Positions 1 to 5,812 of a DNA stretch of 14,709 bases are shown in pieces. The stretch covers positions 1-14,709 of the forward strand of contig CAZCLJ010000094.1 of assembly GCA_964499465.1 (NCBI GenBank). The letters run 5' to 3'. The position numbers and the translations under genes were made by a program. The notes beneath the pieces were generated by a model. It had not been told where the DNA came from. It made no database searches and saw only the letters and a list, made by a program, of their open reading frames with translations. Position 1 is the first letter of the stretch. Every line of letters begins with the position of its first letter. The stretch is from JAAYJM01 sp964499465. GTDB taxonomy: Bacteria; Bacteroidota; Ignavibacteria; Kapaibacteriales; UBA2268.

Positions 1-81
1 TAAACTTGTTTATCGTATGACTTGTATAAGTATTAGCTATACATATATTTACGCGGTATAAAAGCCAAAGTGGTTCATTAG

Positions 82-146
82 GAACGAAGTGAAGAATCCA
101 GAGAGTAGTGTTTAAAAGAAATTTTTCTGAATTCTTCACTTCGTTC
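82..146. repeat. 16-bp inverted repeat, interspersed-repeat type
   Basis: GAACGAAGTGAAGAAT at 82-97 is the exact reverse complement of 131-146, with 33 bases between. The right arm continues into CAGAATGAC, and a related half (TTCGGAATGAC) stands at 209-219. Paired motifs of this kind look like dispersed non-coding repeats in this phylum. Membership of a genome-wide family is inferred from general familiarity with such sequences, not searched. Confidence 0.55.
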
Positions 147-368
147 AGAATGACTGTGATAAATGATGTAATCTCCATTTAAATAAAGCACTTGCTTTAT
201 CAGGGGGTTCGGAATGACAACTTTAATGGATAATTTAAGCAAGTGCTATTTACGAGGCAATTCTCCTAAATACTTTATTTCCGTTATAGGGTCAGGAACT
301 CTGATATTACAGTTTTTCAGTCATACTATCAACAAGTTGATAGCATTACAAGAGAAAGAAAGAATAAA

Positions 369-400
369 AGTCATACGAACAGTTTGCTGCTTGTATGACT
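369..400 (-). terminator. putative intrinsic terminator of the sigma-54 regulator gene
   Basis: AGTCATAC (369-376) pairs with GTATGACT (393-400) around a 16-base loop, 17 bases past the regulator's stop codon. Read on the minus strand, the stem is followed directly by TTTTATTC and further T-rich sequence. The stem is only 8 bp and AT-rich, so it is a moderate candidate. The tighter palindrome at 326-343 lies 25 bases further on and could act as a second stop. Confidence 0.45.
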
Positions 401-417
401 GAAAGGTAATTTTACAA

Positions 418-1812
418 TTACTTCTTTGTTCTATACATTTGAGTTTGAATATTGTATTTTCTTATTTTTAAATGAAGGGTTTCCCGGCTAACATTAAGCA
501 TCGCAGCAGCTTTACTAACGTTTCCATTGGTCTTTTCGAGTGTTGCTTCAATTTTTGCCTTGTTAGCAGCAGCCAAAGATTCTTCCAAAGTATCACCATC
601 TAAAACCACTTCCGGCTTAAATTCAGTTGGATTCAGATTTGTATAGCTTGAAAGAGTTTTATCAATTTCAGAAACTTCAATATAGTCGGAACGTTCAATT
701 TGCAGGACTACTCTGATTAGGTTCATAAGCTGCCTAACGTTTCCGTTCCAGTTTTGTTTTTGCAGAAATTCGATTGCCGATGGAGAAATCACTTTTTCCT
801 GATGATTATCTTCATTAAATTTAGCAACGTAGTGCTGAACTATTTCAGGTATATCTTCGCGTCTTTCATTCAAAGAAGGTAGGTGAATTTCACATTCTCT
901 TAAACGATGGTATAGCTGCTCGCGGAATTGAGATTCACGGATAGCGGCAGGTAAATCGCGGTCTGTCGCAGAAATGAAGCGGACATCAATAACTTCGCTT
1001 TCTATTGAACCTACTTTGCGGATAATCTTTTCTTCTACCGGAATTAGCAAATTTGCCTGTAAGCCAAGTGACAAAGCTCCAATTTCATCAAGGAAAAGAG
1101 TGCCGGAATTTGAACTATGGAAGAGTCCTTTTTTTGTTTCAAAAGCTCCGGAAAAAGCACCTTTTATATGACCGAATAGTTCGCTTTGGAAAAGTTCACG
1201 CTGAATATTAGGAATATCGCAGTGAATAAAAGGAGATTTTGCTCTGCGGCTGGCGGAGTGCAATGCCTTCGCTACTAATTTTTTCCCCGTTCCTGTTGCT
1301 CCGGTAATTAAAACATTTAAATCAGTCCTGCCATATTTTATAATATTCAAGCCAAGGTCAAGCATAACTTTGCTTTTTCCGATTATGCCGTTATTCGAAA
1401 GGAAATTACGAATTTCTTTAACGTCTCCTTCAATTACGAATTGTTCAGCAGCGGTTTTTAATACTTCAAATAGTTTGTCTTTGCTTAAAATACTTTTTTC
1501 AATAAAATTGATAGCACCGAGTTTAGTTGCCTGCACTGCGAGTTCTATTGTGCCTTTGCCGGAAATCATAATAACCGGCAATTCAGGATAATTCATTTTT
1601 ATATGTCTTAAAACATCTATACCAGTCAAATTTGAAACCGGTGCGAATTCTATATCAAGCAGCACAATTCCAATGCGTCTGTGATACTTGTCAAGGTAAC
1701 TCATTGCTTCTTCAGGGCTTTGAATTGTAAATGGCTCATACCCAAAAGAACTGACTAAATCTGCCATAGTGTTGCAGTATTCTGCGTTATCATCAGCTAT
1801 TAATATTCTCAT
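418..1812 (-). CDS. sigma-54-dependent response regulator (NtrC family), orphan
   Basis: A 464-residue bacterial enhancer-binding protein with all three NtrC-family parts. The N-terminal receiver (about 1-120) has acidic residues D7/D8, phospho-acceptor D53, S84 and K106. The AAA+ domain (about 140-370) has Walker A GATGTGKK at 171-178, a sigma-54 contact loop GAFSGA at 218-223, Walker B LFLDEIG at 239-245, the arginine-finger segment FREQLYHRL at 296-304 and the sensor II segment GNVRQL at 357-362. A Fis-type helix-turn-helix ends the protein (about 428-455). Phosphorylation should drive oligomerisation, ATP hydrolysis and open-complex formation at sigma-54 promoters. The family usually has GAFTGA, so T to S is conservative; the sensor I segment reads SATD where AATN is usual. 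No histidine kinase is nearby. The start is fixed by the receiver motif RILIADDN, and the gene overlaps gltX by 20 bases with only a weak GTGAAAG ribosome site. Confidence 0.93.
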   Translation of the reverse strand: MRILIADDNAEYCNTMADLVSSFGYEPFTIQSPEEAMSYLDKYHRRIGIVLLDIEFAPVSNLTGIDVLRHIKMNYPELPVIMISGKGTIELAVQATKLGAINFIEKSILSKDKLFEVLKTAAEQFVIEGDVKEIRNFLSNNGIIGKSKVMLDLGLNIIKYGRTDLNVLITGATGTGKKLVAKALHSASRRAKSPFIHCDIPNIQRELFQSELFGHIKGAFSGAFETKKGLFHSSNSGTLFLDEIGALSLGLQANLLIPVEEKIIRKVGSIESEVIDVRFISATDRDLPAAIRESQFREQLYHRLRECEIHLPSLNERREDIPEIVQHYVAKFNEDNHQEKVISPSAIEFLQKQNWNGNVRQLMNLIRVVLQIERSDYIEVSEIDKTLSSYTNLNPTEFKPEVVLDGDTLEESLAAANKAKIEATLEKTNGNVSKAAAMLNVSRETLHLKIRKYNIQTQMYRTKK

Positions 1813-3268
1813 ATTCTTTCACTTTTTCATTAAGAAAGTAATTCATTCTTTTTATACAAACATCTTTGCCAAGGGCTTCCATCGTTTCAAACATACCGGC
1901 GCCACTCGACTTACCTGTAATCATAAGACGAATCGGATGAATGATTTCCTTCAGTTTAATGTTATTTTCTTCATTAAACTCATTAATTTTATCGTGAAGG
2001 TATGTGTGTGAAAAATCTTCAATACCTTCGAGCTTTTTAACCAATAGCTCTATCAGTGGTTTTGTGTTTTCTTTCCAGTGCTTTTTAAAATACTCAAATT
2101 CAAATTCTTTTGGAGAATCGAACATATAAGGAGCATTTAAAAATATTTCAGAAATAAAAGTAACTCTTTCTTTAAAAAGGTTTACAACTTTTTCTAAATA
2201 AGAAATTGGGAAGAGGACAGTTCCAATTTCCTTTAATTCATTTGCAAGTAAAATTGCCAAAGTTTCGTTCGGCAGATTTTTTAAATACTGCTGATTCATC
2301 CAATCCAACTTTTGAGTATCGAACACTGCACCGGCTTTATTTACTTTTTCCAAATGAAAGTTTTCAATAAGTTCATTCATAGTGTAAATTTCTCTATCCG
2401 CCGTTGGGTTCCAGCCAAGAAGAGCAACGAAGTTAACGAGAGCATCGCGCAAATATCCTTTGTCGCGAAAATCTTCTACTGCAACACTTCCCTGACGTTT
2501 GCTCAGTTTTGATTTGTCTTTGTTGAGTAGCAAAGGCAGATGAGCAAAAGATGGAGCATTCCAACCGAATGCCTCATAAAGCAAAACGTGTTTGGGAGTT
2601 GAGGGAAGCCATTCTTCGCCACGAATAACGTGTGAAATCTGCATTAAATAATCATCTACTACGTTTGCGAGATGATAAGTTGGGTAACCATCGGATTTTA
2701 AAAGCACCTGGTCGTCCACTTCATTTGAATTGACTATTACCTCGCCTCTTATTATATCTTTAAATTTAACTAACTTATTTTCAGGCACTTTTAAACGAAT
2801 AACAAAAGAAGCACCGGATTCTAATAAACGATTGGTTTCTTCATCTCCTAAAGTGATTTGGTTGCGCATTTGATTTCGGTTATATTTGAAATCTGCTTTT
2901 TGGTCTTGCTGGATTTGTCTTGCTTGCTCTATTTCTTCCGAAGTGTCGAAAGCATAGTAAGCATTACCATTTTCGATTAATTTCTTTGCATATTGATTAT
3001 ACAAATCAAGTCGTTCTGATTGGATATAGGGACCAAATCCGCCATCTTTGCCGGGACCTTCGTCATAATCAACGCCAGCCCATTTAAGTGAATCTATTAA
3101 ATTTTCAATAGCACCTTCTACGAAGCGGGTTTTGTCTGTATCTTCAATACGAAGAATGAAAGTGCCATTATTTTTTTTGGCAAACAAATAATTATATAGT
3201 GCTGTTCTTAAACCACCGATATGAAGGTAACCAGTTGGGGAGGGTGCAAATCTTACTCTTACAGACAT
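1793..3268 (-). CDS. gltX: glutamyl-tRNA synthetase
   Basis: A 491-residue class I aminoacyl-tRNA synthetase of normal bacterial length. It charges tRNA-Glu with glutamate in the cytoplasm, using ATP. The N-terminal FAPSPTGYLHIGG carries the HIGH-type signature as HIGG (16-19). The KMSKS-type loop is KLSKR (254-258), preceded by the family segment HLPLLLNKDKS. The insert around 103-112 (AYYAFDTSEE) lacks the zinc-binding cysteines found in some bacterial homologues. The C-terminal anticodon-binding region is complete, including the family's GKSSGAGMFETMEALGK-type ending. AGGA at 3274-3277 lies five bases before the ATG, and a promoter candidate is just upstream. The last 20 bases overlap the regulator gene in another frame, which suggests translational coupling. 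Whether it is discriminating or non-discriminating cannot be read from the window. Confidence 0.97.
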   Translation of the reverse strand: MSVRVRFAPSPTGYLHIGGLRTALYNYLFAKKNNGTFILRIEDTDKTRFVEGAIENLIDSLKWAGVDYDEGPGKDGGFGPYIQSERLDLYNQYAKKLIENGNAYYAFDTSEEIEQARQIQQDQKADFKYNRNQMRNQITLGDEETNRLLESGASFVIRLKVPENKLVKFKDIIRGEVIVNSNEVDDQVLLKSDGYPTYHLANVVDDYLMQISHVIRGEEWLPSTPKHVLLYEAFGWNAPSFAHLPLLLNKDKSKLSKRQGSVAVEDFRDKGYLRDALVNFVALLGWNPTADREIYTMNELIENFHLEKVNKAGAVFDTQKLDWMNQQYLKNLPNETLAILLANELKEIGTVLFPISYLEKVVNLFKERVTFISEIFLNAPYMFDSPKEFEFEYFKKHWKENTKPLIELLVKKLEGIEDFSHTYLHDKINEFNEENNIKLKEIIHPIRLMITGKSSGAGMFETMEALGKDVCIKRMNYFLNEKVKEYENINS

Positions 3269-3297
3269 TTCATTCCTTTTTGTTTTTTTTATTTTTA

Positions 3298-3305
3298 CAA
3301 AAATA
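3298..3305 (-). promoter_or_regulatory. candidate Bacteroidota -7 element of gltX
   Basis: On the minus strand this reads TATTTTTG, matching the TAnnTTTG pattern of Bacteroidota housekeeping promoters. It lies about 30 bases before the gltX ATG. No clear TTTG/TTG element is seen about 19 bases further upstream, so this is only a candidate. Confidence 0.35.
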
Positions 3306-3340
3306 TGAAATAATCTGTAAATATTGAAATAAAAACTAAC

Positions 3341-3389
3341 CTGAATAATTCATCCGATGACTTTCCAGTCATCGGATGAATAGATTCAG
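3341..3389 (-). terminator. long hairpin, probable terminator of the orphan gene
   Basis: A perfect 14-bp stem (3348-3361 with 3368-3381, 6-base loop) is extended by a further 6 bp (3341-3346 with 3384-3389) across a small internal bulge. Read on the minus strand, it is followed after five bases by TTTTTATTT. It lies between the orphan gene's stop and the gltX promoter, so it could end that transcript. It is also the outer tip of the 165-bp inverted repeat. Confidence 0.5.
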
Positions 3390-3505
3390 TAACGGAATTA
3401 GAATTTAATAAAAATTAGCGGAAAAACATAGTTTTTTACAGTATTTTTAGCAAACCATTTATTTTCAATTACTACTTAAAATTTTCCTTAAATTTTTGAA
3501 TAATA
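3341..3505. repeat. left arm of a 165-bp inverted repeat around the orphan gene
   Basis: This stretch is the reverse complement of 4250-4415 with one single-base indel and roughly 29 differences by hand alignment (about 83% identity). Similarity is highest at the outer end, which carries a palindrome (3348-3361 with 3368-3381). The inner end stops five bases short of the stop codon of the 205-residue gene. The repeat is thus longer than most small-element terminal repeats and hugs the gene on its 3' side. Confidence 0.8.
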
Positions 3506-3509
3506 AAAA

Positions 3510-4127
3510 CTAAATTACTACATCATAGCTTGAGTAACTATCAGTTATGTAGCTTAAATCTATCTGATGCTCGTTGCTTATAAAATAACTTTGTTCACTA
3601 TGATTTTCTTCGCTTGTTATATAACCGTCTTTGTCGTAATCTTTAACATCTTTATTTGTTATTTCACTTTTATTGGGGTCAATTGGAGATAATTTTCCAT
3701 CTTTTTCAACGAATCTTACTTTTTTAACTTCCATAGTTGATTTATATTCTTTTTTTTCAGGTTCTTCAAATTTTATTTTTTCTGCTGAGTTTTCTTCAAA
3801 ATATTCTCTTCTTTTTACATTTTTCTCTTCACTTTTTTCCATTTCTTCTCTTTTAATTTCTTCTTTTCTTCTTTCTTTTGCTATTTGTTTGGCAATTTCC
3901 TTTTTTAATTTATCCCGCTCTCTATTTTGCTCTACTTTACTGTGTTTTGTTGCTTCTTTAGAAATAACTTCAGTAGAGTTCATTCTTCTTTGTCTTCCAA
4001 TAAGATAATTAAGAGAAGCACCATTCATATTAATATTAATTTCTTCAAATCGAACAGTAACGAATTTCGATGAATTAAGGTCGTTTGAAGCTATATTGCT
4101 CATAGAAACTGAATTATTTGACATCAT
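3510..4127 (-). CDS. orphan charged protein with one EF-hand-like loop
   Basis: I do not recognise this 205-residue protein. It has no signal peptide and no membrane segment, so it is probably cytoplasmic. Residues 1-50 are Ser/Asn-rich with FVTVRFEEININMNG. Residues 53-135 are almost all Lys, Glu and Arg and should form a long charged helix or coiled coil. Residues 163-174 (DYDKDGYITSEE) fit the canonical 12-residue EF-hand/dockerin calcium loop, with Asp at 1, 3 and 5, Gly at 6, Ile at 8 and Glu at 12. Only one loop is present. A strong ribosome site, GAGGAG (4134-4139), precedes the ATG by seven bases, which supports real expression. The gene sits between 165-bp inverted repeats and has no operon partner. 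The charged stretch is low complexity, so family assignment from it would be unreliable. Function unknown. Confidence 0.72.
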   Translation of the reverse strand: MMSNNSVSMSNIASNDLNSSKFVTVRFEEININMNGASLNYLIGRQRRMNSTEVISKEATKHSKVEQNRERDKLKKEIAKQIAKERRKEEIKREEMEKSEEKNVKRREYFEENSAEKIKFEEPEKKEYKSTMEVKKVRFVEKDGKLSPIDPNKSEITNKDVKDYDKDGYITSEENHSEQSYFISNEHQIDLSYITDSYSSYDVVI

Positions 4128-4133
4128 TTTAAA

Positions 4134-4139
4134 CTCCTC
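4134..4139 (-). promoter_or_regulatory. strong ribosome-binding site of the orphan gene
   Basis: GAGGAG on the minus strand, followed by TTTAAAA and the tandem ATG codons at 4127 and 4124. It is the best Shine-Dalgarno match among the genes in the window and fixes the start of the 205-residue gene. Confidence 0.7.
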
Positions 4140-4249
4140 AATAAATTAATCATTATTTTCATCATAAATAATCAATTTATTAAAATCTTTCACATTTCTA
4201 TATAATATATCGGAATAAATCAAATAAACTTGAAGTTAAAATTAACCTG

Positions 4250-4415
4250 TATTATTCATAAATTAAAAAATAATATTCAGTATTTATTGATTATAAATGG
4301 TTTGCTTAAAATTCTTTAAAAAAACTAAGTTTTTTCTTTACTTTTTATTAAATTCTAAAATCGTTACTGTTGCTATTCATCAGATGACTGGGAAGTCATC
4401 GGATGAATTATCCAG
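4250..4415. repeat. right arm of the 165-bp inverted repeat
   Basis: Pairs with 3341-3505. The outer 121 bases match at roughly 85% with one indel; the inner 45 bases match at about 75%. The outer tip is again a palindrome (4375-4388 with 4395-4408), now with one mismatch. Between this arm and the gene's ATG lie 122 bases of leader. Confidence 0.8.
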
Positions 4416-4738
4416 CTCACCTTACGCAATTTCTCTTTTGAGAAATGAAAAAGAGTGGTGTTGATACATTTTTTTAATCCACTTGTCTTATTCCCCTCTC
4501 TTGAGAGAGGGGTGTGTTCTTGGTTGTTTATTACCATTCAATTCTGTTTTAAAGTATGATAGTTGTAATTAGTATGGTTCTTATTATAATAAATAAATTC
4601 GTTTTGATCGAATAAGCCACATAAATCGTTGTTTAAAGGATTACTTCTTGTTCTCAGATGCATTGTTGGAAAAAAGAAAAAGAACACACCCCTGCCACTC
4701 TCAAGAGGGGAATGCGCAAGGTGAGTTATTCAGGTTAG
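4416..4738. repeat. nested inverted repeats of a second family
   Basis: CTCACCTTACGCA (4416-4428) is inverted at 4713-4725 with one mismatch. AGGGGTGTGTTCTT (4508-4521) is exactly inverted at 4680-4693, and the adjoining ATTCCCC...GAGAG segments (4490-4507 and 4697-4712) are inverted with a small indel. A local hairpin with 9-bp arms lies at 4493-4512. The truncated sequence at the end of the window (about 14690-14709) has the same ACACC...CCCTGCC.CTC character, suggesting a dispersed family. Confidence 0.65.
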
Positions 4739-5020
4739 TAGAAAATTGGCAATCCAATCTGAAAAACCTTATTAGCTTATTTAAAAAAAATTTTCATATA
4801 TACTGGCTGCAAGCTGTTCTTAAAACTTCTTCTTTACATACAAACATTTCCCAATGATAGTATGACTTAAGAGATGTTTTCCTATCCTCGTCATCTTAAT
4901 CATATTAATCACAAAAATCACAGTTCAAAGACAAAAAAGAAATCTTCATTTTGTTCTATAAAATATGTAAAACGAAAAAGATTTGCCACACCTCGAAGTT
5001 GTTGCACATCTATACGAAAA

Positions 5021-5053
5021 AGATGAACTCCACCTCGCAGGTGGAGTTCATCT
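5021..5053 (-). repeat. perfect 15-bp hairpin, terminator-like on the minus strand
   Basis: AGATGAACTCCACCT (5021-5035) pairs perfectly with 5039-5053 around a CGC loop. On the minus strand the stem runs straight into TTTTTCG, the form of an intrinsic terminator. No gene on the minus strand obviously ends just before it, so it may equally be a REP-like palindrome or a stop for read-through from the right. Confidence 0.6.
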
Positions 5054-5206
5054 ATGAAAAAAATATAGTTTCTTTTTGCTTTTGTATTATTTCATTATTA
5101 ATTTAGAATTGATTTTTATATAGTTGTATTTTTTCAATATCAAAATGTTCTTTTTAAATGAACTTTCATATACTTTAAAAAATGATAATTATTTAATAAA
5201 ATTTCT

Positions 5207-5236
5207 TTTGAATTTCTTAAATTAGCTTTAAATCTG
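5207..5236 (+). promoter_or_regulatory. candidate promoter of the heptapeptide-repeat unit
   Basis: TTTG (5207-5210), an 18-base spacer and TAAATCTG (5229-5236) resemble the Bacteroidota TTTG-N-TAnnTTTG pattern with one mismatch. It would start a transcript only a few bases before the ATG at 5250. AT-rich sequence produces such matches by chance. Confidence 0.28.
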
Positions 5237-5249
5237 TTTCGTAGAGGAT

Positions 5250-5641
5250 ATGAATTATATCAAAAGCTCATCGAAAGAGTTCAAAAGTTCATCGAAAGAG
5301 TTTAAAAGTTCATCGAAAGAGTTCAAAAGTTCATCGAAAGAGTTCAAAAGTTCATCGAAAGAGTTCAAAAGTTCATCGANNNNNNNNNNNNNNNNNNNNN
5401 NNNNNNNNNNNNNNNNNNNNNNNNNNNNNNNNNNNNNNNNNNNNNNNNNNNNNNNNNNNNNNNNNNNNNNNNNNNNNNNTCATCGAAAGAGTTCAAAAGT
5501 TCATCGAAAGAGTTCAAAAGCTCATCGAAAGAGTTCAAAAGTTCATCGAAAGAGTTCAAAAGCTCATCGAAAGAGTTCAAGAGTTCATCGAAAGAGTTCA
5601 AGAGTTCATCGAAAGAGTTCAAGAGTTTAGTGAAAGAATAA
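5250..5641 (+). CDS. possible (SSSKEFK)n heptapeptide-repeat protein, interrupted by a gap
   Basis: ATG at 5250 opens MNYIK followed by SSSKEFK repeated about five times up to a 100-N gap. After the gap seven more copies follow and end FKSLVKE with a TAA at 5639-5641. Across the arbitrary gap length the two halves are out of phase, but any real gap of 14 + 21n bases, as the repeat period demands, restores one frame. All differences between copies (AGT/AGC, TTC/TTT, AAA/AAG) are silent in this frame. AGAGG lies only two bases before the ATG, too close for a good ribosome site. The opposite strand is also open, reading LLNSFDE heptads, and shares the same wobble positions, so the silent changes do not decide the strand. 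A hairpin with a T-rich tail follows at 5654-5682. It could be a small charged repeat protein or a non-coding minisatellite. Confidence 0.35.
5265..5626. repeat. 21-bp tandem repeat (minisatellite), at least 13 copies
   Basis: Units start TCATCGAAAGAG and recur every 21 bases at 5265-5379 and 5480-5626, with only three variable positions. The last three complete units share an AAG variant, so homogenisation is not complete. The period is a multiple of three and no unit contains a stop in three plus frames and one minus frame. The near identity explains why the assembly failed here. Confidence 0.95.
5380..5479. other. scaffold gap of 100 N inside the tandem repeat
   Basis: Exactly 100 N, the conventional placeholder for a gap of unknown size. 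The true number of repeat copies is therefore unknown. The repeat phase on either side predicts a real gap of 14 + 21n bases, which 100 does not satisfy. Confidence 0.97.
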
Positions 5642-5653
5642 GAAAGATTACTT

Positions 5654-5682
5654 CTCCTTTCCATTTGCACTTGGGAAGGGAG
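5654..5682 (+). terminator. putative terminator of the heptapeptide-repeat unit
   Basis: CTCCTTTCC (5654-5662) pairs with GGAAGGGAG (5674-5682) as a 9-bp stem with one G-T pair and an 11-base loop. It is followed on the plus strand by ATTTCTTTT and starts 13 bases after the TAA at 5641. Confidence 0.45.
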
Positions 5683-5749
5683 ATTTCTTTTAAGCTTTGC
5701 TTTATTTTACTTTATGAATTAAGAAAAAGTATATCTTTAATGAAAATAA

Positions 5750-5775
5750 CCTTCCCAAGTGCAACTTTGGGAAGG
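5750..5775 (-). terminator. putative terminator of the methyltransferase-nuclease gene
   Basis: CCTTCCCAA (5750-5758) pairs perfectly with TTGGGAAGG (5767-5775) around an 8-base loop. On the minus strand it lies 37 bases after the gene's stop and is followed by TTATTTTC. Bases 5750-5764 are also an exact inverted copy of 5665-5679 in the facing terminator. Confidence 0.6.
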
Positions 5776-5812
5776 AGTGGGAAGAATAAAAAAAGTAAAT
5801 TATTCACCCCTT

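Larger units (their letters stand above)
1..417. other. intergenic region with repeat remnants, no credible gene
   Basis: AT-rich DNA downstream of the regulator gene. It holds a long-spaced 16-bp inverted repeat (82-97 with 131-146), an 11-bp inverted repeat (187-197 with 237-247), a compact palindrome with 8-bp arms and a 2-base loop (326-343), and a terminator-like hairpin (369-400). A 62-codon frame at 214-402 on the plus strand crosses these repeats and the terminator. It has no ribosome site or recognisable motif, so I do not call it a gene. Confidence 0.6.
4128..5249. other. 1.1-kb intergenic region rich in inverted repeats
   Basis: No convincing gene on either strand. It contains the orphan gene's leader with its ribosome site, the right arm of the 165-bp inverted repeat (4250-4415), a second set of inverted repeats (4416-4738), a segment at about 4889-4940 that looks like a dispersed-repeat remnant, a perfect 15-bp hairpin (5021-5053) and a candidate promoter (5207-5236). 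A 69-codon plus frame at 4648-4857 is built partly from the 4680-4738 repeat and is not called. Confidence 0.65.

Noticed and set aside
214..402. 62-codon frame on the plus strand
   Set aside because: It runs through inverted repeats and the regulator's terminator, has no ribosome site and shows no recognisable motif.
3673..4008. 111-codon plus-strand frame rich in Ser and Phe
   Set aside because: It is the antisense of the Lys/Glu-rich helix of the orphan gene; the composition follows directly from that strand.
4648..4857. 69-codon plus-strand frame
   Set aside because: Its first half is translated repeat sequence (4680-4738), with no ribosome site or family resemblance.
5265..5626. CRISPR array
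   Set aside because: The 21-bp units follow each other without spacers and no cas gene is present; it is a plain tandem repeat.
5480..5630. HRKSSKV-type repeat protein after the gap
   Set aside because: This frame arises only because the 100-N placeholder has the wrong length; the repeat phase restores SSSKEFK and a proper stop at 5641.
5365..5670. Minus-strand LLNSFDE heptad protein starting at 5670
   Set aside because: Not fully excluded, but its start lies inside the plus-strand terminator hairpin and it has no ribosome site or promoter; kept only as an alternative to the plus-strand frame.
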